Of a stretch of DNA of 64,000 nt, positions 26,763 through 34,247 are shown one piece after another. Position 1 is the first letter of the stretch. Each line of letters opens with the position of its first letter. A program made the translations under genes and the position numbers. The stretch lies in the NCBI GenBank assembly GCA_028282545.1, contig JANQHT010000070.1:1-64000 (forward strand). Direction: 5' to 3'. The notes under the pieces are model-generated. The model was not told the origin of the DNA, did not search any database, and saw only the letters and a list, made by a program, of their open reading frames with translations. Origin of the DNA: Spirochaetales bacterium (GTDB lineage Bacteria > Spirochaetota > Spirochaetia > DSM-27196 > Alkalispirochaetaceae).

Positions 26763-27707
26763 TTATGTCTCATCCAACGATAACGCCTGCTGCACAGGCT
26801 CCGATCGTTCGCTTGATGCACGATGTGCAGAACAGATTTTGCATCGACAAGATTTAGGCGCGAAATGCCGAACACCAACCGCTTTCCCGCCACGACGATC
26901 GGCTCGCGCAAACACCATGTCGAACAACTTCGATTCCCCATTCTCCAAGTACCGTCTGATTGCGTACGAACAAAGGTCCGCGATTTGGACCATCGACGTG
27001 AGCGCGCTGTCGACGAACAAAGGTGTTTCCATTATGTTTTCCACCTTGGTCCACAACGTGCCCGCGACGTGGAATCGTTGCATTAGTTCGGTGTGTCGAG
27101 CAGCCACGGTCTGATTGTTGTCGTGGATCAGAAGCCCGTATCTTTTTTCTGACCCATCGCCGGAATTCTCAAGGAACTGCTCGAATCTCGAGACGACCTG
27201 TTCAAACGCTTGCTCGTCGACAGATTTCCGCCGTTTTCCAGCACCGAAATGGATCTTGTCGATACACTCGGCGAACAGCCGCGCAGAACCCCACCCGCTA
27301 ACGCACGTTGCGATCTCAGCGATGAAGGCGACGCGTTCGTCGTACGATAGATGAATGTAATCGGCAGTCTTCGAGTAGCTTTTTTTGGTTTGCCGATAGT
27401 GTTTCGTGTTGTTCGAACGTTGCAGTCGAAGCAGTTCTGCGTTGCGTTTTTGTTCGACGGCGACGTGACGCTTCTGGTAGCTCATCGCTTCGAAACCAGG
27501 GATTCGATCCTGTTCCAAATACTTGCGCAACATCCACGCAGTGTGAATCTCGGCCTCGCTGAGGCTGTGTTTTTGCCTTAGCTCATTGATTGAACGGTCT
27601 GACTGTTTCCAATCCCAAATCGGAATGGACAATCCCGCAAGGACATAGTGCGACGTGTTTCCTGGAATACTCGATGTTCCTGACTCGTCGATGTAGCAGA
27701 GATACAC
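26763..27707 (-). CDS. DUF3800 family protein
   Basis: The 314-residue protein has the DUF3800 hallmarks: 'YLCYIDESG' at the N-terminus and 'MVQIADLCSYAIRRYLE' (Asp/Cys region) near residue 255. These fit the RNase-H-like nuclease fold proposed for the family, which is common on mobile and defence islands. A Cys-rich tail 'CRCKICSAHR' is present. The start is taken as GTG 27707, because 'MYLCYIDESG' is the usual family beginning and GGAG lies 9 nt upstream; a TTG 5 codons earlier borders a run of nine T. It lies in an accessory patch with toxin-antitoxin genes. Its function is unknown. Confidence 0.7.
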   Translation of the reverse strand: MYLCYIDESGTSSIPGNTSHYVLAGLSIPIWDWKQSDRSINELRQKHSLSEAEIHTAWMLRKYLEQDRIPGFEAMSYQKRHVAVEQKRNAELLRLQRSNNTKHYRQTKKSYSKTADYIHLSYDERVAFIAEIATCVSGWGSARLFAECIDKIHFGAGKRRKSVDEQAFEQVVSRFEQFLENSGDGSEKRYGLLIHDNNQTVAARHTELMQRFHVAGTLWTKVENIMETPLFVDSALTSMVQIADLCSYAIRRYLENGESKLFDMVFARADRRGGKAVGVRHFAPKSCRCKICSAHRASSERSEPVQQALSLDET

Positions 27708-27933
27708 TTGTCGCTGCTCCAAAAAAAAAGCGACTGGGCTGTAGGGCGTTAAGCCCTAGACGAGACGCTTGGCGACTCATCCCAGACGCGCTTTTAATGC
27801 TACTCCAATGATCGGTCGGTGTCAAAGATTTTCTGACAGTTCATCATCCTCGCTTTGGCTCCGCTGGGGCAGCTTTGTAATACTCCAGGACATAGGTAAC
27901 AGGTTATGCCGCCTTTTAAGGTGCGGTTGATAT

Positions 27934-27952
27934 GTAACCAATAAATGGTTAC
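27934..27952. promoter_or_regulatory. Palindrome before the RelE-like toxin operon
   Basis: GTAACCA (27934-27940) and TGGTTAC (27946-27952) form a perfect 7-bp dyad with a 5-bp spacer, 46 bp upstream of the toxin ATG. This fits the autoregulatory operator of a toxin-antitoxin operon bound by the Xre antitoxin. The rest of 27708-27998 shows only a small TAGGGC/GCCCTA hairpin and an insertion-end-like motif at 27884-27910. Confidence 0.5.
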
Positions 27953-27998
27953 TTTTCATCAGTGATGATGTTCGCGGAAAGGAAGAGAAGGCTGGATT

Positions 27999-28355
27999 AT
28001 GGCTGAAAACCTGGAACAGTCATGGCGGGTATTCTTTCGGTGGAAAGTGGAAAAGCAAGTCGCGAAAATGCCGCGAAGAGAACAAGCGATGTTCGCGAAT
28101 CTGGTGGAGGATCTGATCCAAAAAGGCCCGATTCGAACGGAATGGCGCAACTTCAGCAAACTATCCGATCGAGAATACCATTGCCATCTCTCGTATTCGT
28201 GGGTGGCATGCCGGCGAGTCGAGAATCAAGAATTGGAAATAGAGGTGTACTATGCAGGTAGTCGTGAAAAAGCCCCGTATTTAGGCTTGAGGGAGAAATC
28301 AGTGGTTCGCTGGTACGATTCTTGCGCGACCAGTACGGTGAGATCGAAGTCATAG
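27999..28355 (+). CDS. RelE/HigB-like mRNA interferase toxin with an extended C-terminus
   Basis: This 118-residue protein matches small HigB/RelE-superfamily toxins: 'WRVFFRWKVEKQVAKMP', 'YHCHLSYSWVACRRVE' and 'IEVYYAGSREKAPY'. Homologues I know end at the residues 'KAPY'. Here the codon after Tyr is TTA instead of TAG, as if one T had been inserted, so the frame runs on for 23 residues into the antitoxin start. It has AGGAAGAGAAGG upstream. The toxin would cleave mRNA unless held by the antitoxin encoded next. Confidence 0.75.
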   Translation: MAENLEQSWRVFFRWKVEKQVAKMPRREQAMFANLVEDLIQKGPIRTEWRNFSKLSDREYHCHLSYSWVACRRVENQELEIEVYYAGSREKAPYLGLREKSVVRWYDSCATSTVRSKS

Positions 28356-28612
28356 AAGATACTGACGACGAACTTGTTGAAGTGAAAAATAGTGATTGGT
28401 ATCGATCGATTAAGGGCACAATCACTCCAGGCGAAAACATACGGATCTATCGCAAGATGCATGGTTTGACGCAAGATCAATTGGCGGAAAGACTTGGCAA
28501 CCTAACGCGGCAAAACATCTCGAACATGGAAAACGGGCACCGATCGATCAGCGTAAAAACGGCAAAGAAACTCGCCGCTTTGTTCGATGTGTCTGTGGAG
28601 AAGTTCGTATAA
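28322..28612 (+). CDS. Xre/HTH-type antitoxin
   Basis: The 96-residue protein has an acidic N-terminal arm ('YGEIEVIEDTDDELVEV') and a C-terminal lambda-repressor-type HTH ('IRIYRKMHGLTQDQLAERLG..RQNISNMENGHR'). The likely start is TTG at 28322, which overlaps the toxin frame by 34 nt; with the ancestral toxin stop the two genes would not overlap. It should neutralise the toxin and repress the operon through the palindrome at 27934-27952. Confidence 0.8.
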   Translation: MRDQYGEIEVIEDTDDELVEVKNSDWYRSIKGTITPGENIRIYRKMHGLTQDQLAERLGNLTRQNISNMENGHRSISVKTAKKLAALFDVSVEKFV

Positions 28613-28652
28613 GGAACCTCTCTGAAGCGAGCCAACTGACCGTTTTCTCGCA

Positions 28653-28916
28653 GTGTCGAAATGTGGAATCGTTCAACCCATCATCGGACGCGGGCACGGT
28701 TGGGCGTTCTCTGACTGCGACCTGGATGAGGCAACCTGCGAGGCCATTCACTTCCTGCCGGAGGTTGCGCACACATTCATCTCCTGTCTTAACTGCGGGA
28801 GCCCTGACTTCCGCGTGACAGCCGGTCGGGACGTGAGCGTGGTGTCCATCGGATCGCCCGCCCCCGACTCAGCTGCCGGCTCCGCCGACGGAGAGTCTGA
28901 AGGAGCAGATCGATGA
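28653..28916 (+). pseudogene. HypA-like zinc-finger relic
   Basis: Within this 87-codon frame, residues 43-67 ('ISCLNCGSPDFRVTAGRD' and onward) match the second half of the HypA/HybF zinc domain, whose family form is 'CPxCGSxxxxxxxGxELxVxSI'. The first CxxC pair and the nickel-binding N-terminal 'MHE' are absent. It overlaps the decayed Mrp gene by 4 nt, the arrangement of a hypA-mrp pair. It is probably a remnant of a metallochaperone gene. Confidence 0.45.
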
Positions 28917-29689
28917 TGGACCCGCGTCGCTCCGTCTTTGAGAAGCGACTCATGCCGGTCCACCGTATCGTCGCGGTGGGTGGCGGCAAAGGTGGGGTGG
29001 AGAAGACCACCGTAACGGCGCTCTCAGTGTTGACCGACGCGGCCAGTGGGGCCCGCGTTGGCCTTCTTGGTCTGGACATCCACGGAGCTGCTGCGCATCT
29101 CATGCTGGGAATGAACCTCAGTTTTCCGGAGGAAGAGGGACTCATCCCGATATCCGGTCCGGAAAGAATCCACTTCATGAGCGCCACGGTCTTTTCCGGC
29201 AACCGTCCCCTGGCTCTTCGCGACGCAGAGGTTTCAGACGCGATCAGCGAGATGCTCGACGTGACTGTCTGGCCCGAGCTTGATCTGCTCCTTGTTGATC
29301 TGCTCCTTGTTGATCTGCCTCCCGGATTAGGGGAAGCAATACTGGACGTGATCAGATTCATGCCGCGGGCGGAGGCCATCGCAGTCGCGACTCCTTCGTT
29401 GCCCGCGGTGGGAGTTGCGGACCGGTTCCTCTCCGCGGTTGGGCCGCTACATCGCGTGACCGGCGTGGTCGCCAACATGGTGGAAGACCAGTCGATCCAG
29501 CGCTCGGAGGAGGTGTAGAATCTCGCAGAGGTCACCAGCCTTGCCGGCCGGCACGATGTGCCGATCCTGGCCTGTATCCAGACGGACCCGGACCTGGAGG
29601 CTGCCCTGGGGCGGCCGGGAGCAATGTTTGCCTCCAGGGCCGCTGCCTCAGTCTGCGGGGTGGTATCAGGATACTGCGGGGAATGGTAG
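28913..29689 (+). pseudogene. Decayed Mrp/NBP35-family P-loop ATPase
   Basis: The reading frame encodes an Mrp/ApbC-type ATPase of about 258 codons interrupted by an in-frame TAG at 29516-29518. After the stop the same frame continues with recognisable family sequence ('LAEVTSLAGRHDVPILACI') to 29689. Two further lesions are visible: the Walker A motif reads GGKGGVEKTT where GGKGGVGKST is expected, and a 15-bp unit is duplicated in tandem (29282-29296 and 29297-29311), giving 'LLLVDLLLVDLPPG'. Intact homologues load Fe-S clusters or act with HypA. This copy should be inactive. Confidence 0.75.
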
Positions 29690-29708
29690 GAAAGCACCGG
29701 AGGCACGC

Positions 29709-29801
29709 ATGAGTCTTGATCTGTTTTCACTGGAAGGGCGGACCGCCCTTGTCACCGGATCAACCCAGGGAATCGGACGGCGAATCACCTCGGCGATGTA
29801 G
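29709..29801 (+). pseudogene. N-terminal relic of a short-chain dehydrogenase
   Basis: A good GGAGG and ATG start a 30-codon frame, 'LEGRTALVTGSTQGIGRRI', which contains the full SDR nucleotide-binding motif TGxxxGIG, followed immediately by TAG. The remaining roughly 220 codons are missing: the divergent kinase gene ends 20 bp later. This is the third consecutive broken gene in the patch. Confidence 0.7.
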
Positions 29802-29820
29802 GCATGGTGCTCCAGTAGAC

Positions 29821-31686
29821 CTACGCCTCAAGCACCTCCCGGTCAGGTTGCGCGATCACCGTGGGAAGGCGAATGGTGACTCGACACCCGCCTGCCGGTA
29901 CATTCCGCAGCTCCAGAGAACCTCCGAGTTTGCGAACCAGACTGAAGGATATGGACAGACCAAGCCCCATGTTGGGGCTGGGACTGGACTTGGACGAGTA
30001 GAACGGTACGAAGATATCGCGCTCAATACTCTTGTCGATTCCGGGCCCTGTATCGGTGATGGTGATGATGCCTTCAACGCTGTCGGGACCCGGACCTGAC
30101 AGCGTCTTCACAACAATCTCTCCGCCGTCTGACATCGCCTCATACGCGTTGCGGAAGACGTTGAGCAGGACTTGTCGCAATTCGGTTCGAACCCCCCGCA
30201 CGAAGAACGGCTGTTTTTGATGCTCGTAATGTATTCGGATCGACTTCTCTTCAAATGTTCGGCCCATGAGTCTTACCATTGTGGACACTAGGTCGTGAAC
30301 ATCGACTTTCTCCTCGAGTTGCACGCGGTTCTCAGAGAACACCAGAAGATTGCCGATGATTCCGGATACCGTGACGATTTCTTCCTGAATATCGCGAACG
30401 GAGTCGGCAATTTCCGGATTGTCCGGATTCGTGAGCAGGATGTTCTGGACGTAGTAGTTGATGATCTCCAGCGGGTTGTTGATCTCATGGGCGACACCGG
30501 CCGCAAGCAGCCCGAGCGAGGACAGATTCTCTGTAAGGCTGATCTGGCGGCGAAGGCGCTCATACTCGGTGACGTCTTCTATGGTGATGATCTTACCGAT
30601 AGGGTACGTCCCGTCGTAGAGGGGGATGATGTTGACGTTCTTGCTGGCAAGATCGTCATCAAGTGACAGTTCGACGTTGAAGAAGCAGTTGTCTGAGTCC
30701 GTTTCAATCCGGGACCGGATTGTCTCATAGAAGACATGGTTGCGTGGACCGATGAAGGTCTCAAGCGGCTCATTGATGTGCATGGAACCCTGCGACGAAA
30801 ACAGCGCCGCGGCGGCCTCGTTCATCAACCTGACGTTCATCCTGGAGTCGGTCACAAGCAGCGCGAAAGGAAGCTTCGTAAGAATGGCTTCGTTGTACTT
30901 GAGCAGCTCGTAGATATCCGGCTCAAGATACTTCACGCCCGGAGTCAGACTCACGTGCGTATACGCCAGTTTGATGAGGCTGATCTTGTCTATGCTCTGA
31001 ACGGGCTCCGTGATGAGTAGACTTCCATCTCGGAAGATCGAGACACGATCCGCAAGTTCGTACACGTCATCAATCCGGTGGGTGATGAAGATGATAAGGC
31101 CGTCGTCGTTTCTGATTGAGCGTAGCATTGGGAGCACGACCTTCAGATGCTCGCTCGACAACTGCTCGACCGTCTCGTCGAGAATGAGCACTTGTGGCCG
31201 ACGAAAGACGTGCTTGAGGAAATCGACCATAACGCGATCCGATCGCTTGAGAGTCGAGACCTTTCTGCGCGAGTCCAGGCTCACGTTGTGCGCGGAGAGG
31301 AAGGCATCCACCGTCGCCTCGTCGCGCTTGCGGTTGAATATCCGCAGCGGTCCTGGCTGCTTGTCGATCAAAATATTGCGGGCGATCGAAAAGCTGTCGA
31401 ACAGACAGGTTTCCTGCCGTACCACTTCAATACCCAGGCGCCGTGCAGCGATCAGCCGGTGGATGCGGACGGGCTCGCCGCGAAGCAGGACGGTTCCCTC
31501 CGTTGGACGATCCTGCCCGGCAATTATCCGCGCGAGCGACGTCTTCCCGGCGCCATGCTCGCCGACCACCGCGTGGATCTCCCCGGCGCGGAAGTCCAGA
31601 TTGACGTCATTGAGGGCGGCAATCGAATCGTAGGTCAGGCCAACGTTTCGCAGTGAGAGTAATGGTGAATCGCTGACGCTACACAT
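29821..31686 (-). CDS. Histidine kinase with an N-terminal ABC-ATPase domain (sugar-transporter type)
   Basis: This 621-residue protein joins two machines. Residues 8-240 are an RbsA/XylG-like ABC ATPase: Walker A 42-50 (GEHGAGKTS), Q-loop Gln91, Walker B 166-171 (VLILDE) and H-loop His203 ('THRIDDVYELADRV'). The signature LSGGQ is lost ('STLKRSDRV', about 144-152). Residues 265-378 are PAS-like, and 385-455 are HisKA with phospho-acceptor His400 in 'GVAHEINNPL'. Residues 495-612 are the HATPase with N-box 509-513, G1 'DTGPGI' 545-550, F-box 'FVPFYSSK' and G2 'GLGLSIS'. No membrane segment is seen. It overlaps the upstream sigma-54 response-regulator gene by 8 nt, so they form one two-component system. 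The ATPase domain probably docks on an importer permease or senses its state (inference). Confidence 0.88.
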   Translation of the reverse strand: MCSVSDSPLLSLRNVGLTYDSIAALNDVNLDFRAGEIHAVVGEHGAGKTSLARIIAGQDRPTEGTVLLRGEPVRIHRLIAARRLGIEVVRQETCLFDSFSIARNILIDKQPGPLRIFNRKRDEATVDAFLSAHNVSLDSRRKVSTLKRSDRVMVDFLKHVFRRPQVLILDETVEQLSSEHLKVVLPMLRSIRNDDGLIIFITHRIDDVYELADRVSIFRDGSLLITEPVQSIDKISLIKLAYTHVSLTPGVKYLEPDIYELLKYNEAILTKLPFALLVTDSRMNVRLMNEAAAALFSSQGSMHINEPLETFIGPRNHVFYETIRSRIETDSDNCFFNVELSLDDDLASKNVNIIPLYDGTYPIGKIITIEDVTEYERLRRQISLTENLSSLGLLAAGVAHEINNPLEIINYYVQNILLTNPDNPEIADSVRDIQEEIVTVSGIIGNLLVFSENRVQLEEKVDVHDLVSTMVRLMGRTFEEKSIRIHYEHQKQPFFVRGVRTELRQVLLNVFRNAYEAMSDGGEIVVKTLSGPGPDSVEGIITITDTGPGIDKSIERDIFVPFYSSKSSPSPNMGLGLSISFSLVRKLGGSLELRNVPAGGCRVTIRLPTVIAQPDREVLEA

Positions 31687-33013
31687 CTATCCCCCACTTC
31701 TCAAGCTTGTTGTACAGAGTGCGTCGGCTGATCTTGAGCATATCGGCAGCTTTTGACTTGTTGTGCCGGCAACGCACGAGAACCTCCTCGATGCGTTCCT
31801 TTTCTGACAGCTCATGCCGCAACGCGGACGTGACTCGGGTCCGGGCGCTGCCAAAAAGGTGCTCCGGCAGGTCATCCATACCCATGACCGGTCCCGTGGC
31901 CACGACAGCACCGTAGTCAATGACATTTCTCAACTCTCTGACGTTGCCGGGCCAATCGTATTCATTGAAGAAGATCTCGACTGCCTTTGCCAGCCGCTTG
32001 GGGGCCGAGCCATCCAATGCCGCCCTCCTTTCCAGAAACAGCCTTCCCAGGTAGCCTATGTCTTCCGGACGATCGCGCAGCGGCGGCACGAGAACCTGGC
32101 AGGTGTTGAGCCGGAAGTAGAGATCCTCACGGAACCCGCCGCGCGCCACCAGTTCCTGGATATTTTTGTTAGTTGCTGCGATGAATCTGGTGTCGACCAC
32201 GATCTTCCTTTCGTCGCCCAGTCTGCGAATCTCCTGGCTCTGTATTGCACGCAGGATCTTCGCTTGTATAGCCAGCGGCATGTCCCCGATTTCGTCGAGA
32301 AAGAGCGTTGAGCCGTGCGACCTCTCAAAGACTCCCTTCATTGATGACACTGCTCCTGTGAACGCCCCCTTGGTATGGCCAAAGAGTTCGTCGTCCAGAA
32401 GTGTCTCAGAGAACGCTGCACAATTGATGGTTGAGAGCTCCTTTTCACGTCGATGAGAATGGGCGTGAATGTACTCAGCCACGAGTTCCTTTCCGGTGCC
32501 ACTCTCTCCGGTAATCAATACCGAGAGATTTGTCTCCGCAAATCGCCGGACGGTCTCGAGCAGTCCGAGCATCTCAGGATTCGCGGTCGGCACAATCTCG
32601 TGGCGATCCTGGTCCAGAAGCGTGCGAAGAGCGGTGTTGTCACGGGCCAGATTGCGCATGCCGACCGCATTCTTGATTACCCGGACCAGTCTCTCGAAGT
32701 TGACCGGTTTCTGGATGTAGTCAAAGGCTCCCTTCTTGATTGCCAGAACTGCAGATCCAATTGTTGCATTACCCGTAATCATGATGACCGGCAGGTCGGG
32801 CACGATTTTCCGCATCCGTTCAAGGACTTCGATCCCGTCTTCATTGCCGAGCTTCAGGTCCAGCAGGACGGCATCGACGTGTGTCTGACGGATCATGGTG
32901 AGTGCCGCATGCCCGGAGATTGCGTAGGTGACCTTATGGCCGAGTATCTCAATGTCCTTCTTGATGATCTTGCAGAGTTTCTCGGAGTCATCTACCACGA
33001 GAATCGTATACAC
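31679..33013 (-). CDS. NtrC-family sigma-54-dependent response regulator
   Basis: The 444-residue protein has a receiver domain (1-115; Asp8/Asp9, phospho-acceptor Asp52, Thr80, Lys102). An AAA+ sigma-54 activation domain follows (about 140-375; Walker A GESGTGKE 169-176, GAFTGA loop 216-221, Walker B 'TLFLDEIGD'). The C-terminus is a Fis-type HTH ('NKSKAADMLKISRRTLYNKL'). The start is GTG 33013, which begins exactly at the receiver fold and has GGAGG 6 nt upstream; a longer upstream frame has neither. It is transcribed first, followed by the kinase. The four-half-site array at 33026-33062 lies in its own leader, so autoregulation is likely besides activation of the divergent importer. Confidence 0.93.
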   Translation of the reverse strand: MYTILVVDDSEKLCKIIKKDIEILGHKVTYAISGHAALTMIRQTHVDAVLLDLKLGNEDGIEVLERMRKIVPDLPVIMITGNATIGSAVLAIKKGAFDYIQKPVNFERLVRVIKNAVGMRNLARDNTALRTLLDQDRHEIVPTANPEMLGLLETVRRFAETNLSVLITGESGTGKELVAEYIHAHSHRREKELSTINCAAFSETLLDDELFGHTKGAFTGAVSSMKGVFERSHGSTLFLDEIGDMPLAIQAKILRAIQSQEIRRLGDERKIVVDTRFIAATNKNIQELVARGGFREDLYFRLNTCQVLVPPLRDRPEDIGYLGRLFLERRAALDGSAPKRLAKAVEIFFNEYDWPGNVRELRNVIDYGAVVATGPVMGMDDLPEHLFGSARTRVTSALRHELSEKERIEEVLVRCRHNKSKAADMLKISRRTLYNKLEKWGIDV

Positions 33014-33025
33014 TGTAAACCTCCG

Positions 33026-33062
33026 TGCACATACCCTGCACATTTTGTGCAGAAAGTGTACA
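33026..33062. promoter_or_regulatory. Symmetric four-half-site enhancer (UAS) for the NtrC-type regulator
   Basis: Half-sites TGCACA (33026-33031), TGCACA (33037-33042), TGTGCA (33046-33051) and TGTACA (33057-33062) have spacers of 5, 3 and 5 bp and are symmetric about 33044. The inner pair is a perfect 17-bp palindrome (33036-33052). It lies 125 bp from the GG of the sigma-54 promoter, the usual distance for an NtrC-type enhancer, and covers the leader of the regulator gene itself. Confidence 0.75.
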
Positions 33063-33166
33063 GGCGTTTCGGCCCACACGCAAGAATAACCTTCCAATTA
33101 CCCGTTGCTTGTCAGCATCCCTTTGCCAGGTAACAAAATGGCTGAATCTCAAGCCAATGCCTGGTC

Positions 33167-33183
33167 TTGGCATTGAAATTGCT
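33167..33183 (+). promoter_or_regulatory. Sigma-54 (-24/-12) promoter of the ribose-type importer operon
   Basis: TTGGCA-N6-TTGCT carries the invariant GG (33169-33170) and GC (33181-33182) exactly 12 bp apart, as required for RpoN promoters. Transcription should start near 33194, just before the AAAGGAGG ribosome-binding site at 33201-33208 of the binding-protein gene. Confidence 0.8.
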
Positions 33184-33213
33184 TTTATGAAGAAAACATC
33201 AAAGGAGGATGAC

Positions 33214-34158
33214 ATGAGGAAGGTCATTGCTATCGGTATCGTGCTTCTTCTCGCATTTGGACTGGCTTCGGCGGTCTTTGCGGGTGGAAGGAGGGAGGAA
33301 TCGGAGACGATCCGAATTGGTTTCTCAATCGCAGATATATCAAATCCGGTGTGGGTGGATATGTACCGTGAGATGCAAGTACGGGCAGAGGCCTTGGGCG
33401 CAGAGATAATACTCAACGACGCAAAACAGGACCCGAACTCTCAGATTTCGGCGATTGAGAACTTCATTGCATCGGGAGTTGACGCACTGATTGTCCATGC
33501 GTTTGACCAGGAAGCTTCGGTACCGGCGATCAACAGGGCAATGGAAGCCGGCCTCAAGGTCGTTGCATATGACATCATGATCGAGAGTTACGACAGTTCG
33601 CTCACTGTGGAAAACTACGAGTTTGGCTACACGGTGGGAGAAGCCGCGGCGGCCTGGATAAACGATCGGCTGGATGGCAACGGTGTGGTCGGAATAGTGA
33701 ACTTCCCGTTGATCCCGATCCTCAACGAACGCGTGATGGGCATCACTGATGCGCTCAACGAGCTTGCGCCGACGGCAAATATCGTCCAGGAGGTCTCGGC
33801 AAGCAATCCGATTACAGCAGTAGAAGCAGTTGAGGATCTCATGCAGGCTCACCCGGACGTTAACGTCATCTGTACCACCGCCGGCCTCTTTGCCTTCGCG
33901 GCGAACGAAGCGGTGAACTCGCAGAACAAGGGAAGTGAGAGCTTTGGGATCTTCACCTGTGATGCGAGCCCCGACGTGTTGACCGTCATCAGCGAGGGTG
34001 GCTACATACGAACGGCGGTCTACACGGATGTTGTAGAGAAGGGTGCCCAGATGGTTGATACTGCGGTGGCGCTCGTGCGTGGAGAAGAGGTTCCAAGGGA
34101 TATCTATTTCGAGATGATCCCCGTCACGGCTGAAAACGTCGACGACTTCATCGACTGA
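33214..34158 (+). CDS. Ribose/sugar-type periplasmic binding protein
   Basis: The 314-residue binding protein has a signal peptide ending 'AVFAGGRREE' and a type I periplasmic-binding (RbsB-like) fold: 'IGFSIADISNPVWVDMYREM', 'DPNSQISAIENFIASGVDALIV' (in part), 'AGLKVVAYDIMI'. The ATG at 33214 has AAAGGAGG upstream. It is the first gene of the sigma-54-controlled operon and its product delivers the sugar to the RbsAC-like transporter. The ligand is unknown. Confidence 0.92.
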   Translation: MRKVIAIGIVLLLAFGLASAVFAGGRREESETIRIGFSIADISNPVWVDMYREMQVRAEALGAEIILNDAKQDPNSQISAIENFIASGVDALIVHAFDQEASVPAINRAMEAGLKVVAYDIMIESYDSSLTVENYEFGYTVGEAAAAWINDRLDGNGVVGIVNFPLIPILNERVMGITDALNELAPTANIVQEVSASNPITAVEAVEDLMQAHPDVNVICTTAGLFAFAANEAVNSQNKGSESFGIFTCDASPDVLTVISEGGYIRTAVYTDVVEKGAQMVDTAVALVRGEEVPRDIYFEMIPVTAENVDDFID

Positions 34159-34174
34159 ACGCCGGAGCAGGGCG

Positions 34175-34207
34175 CAGGCGAGTCCGTCCGATGGCCGGAC
34201 TCGCCTG
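34175..34207 (+). terminator. Intra-operon stem-loop after the binding-protein gene
   Basis: CAGGCGAGTCCG (34175-34186) and CGGACTCGCCTG (34196-34207) form a perfect 12-bp stem with a 9-nt loop and no following T-run. Such structures usually allow partial read-through and stabilise the binding-protein mRNA, giving more binding protein than transporter. Confidence 0.7.
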
Positions 34208-34247
34208 TATCTGTCAGGACCCGCGCAGTACGAGACCGGACGAGAGC

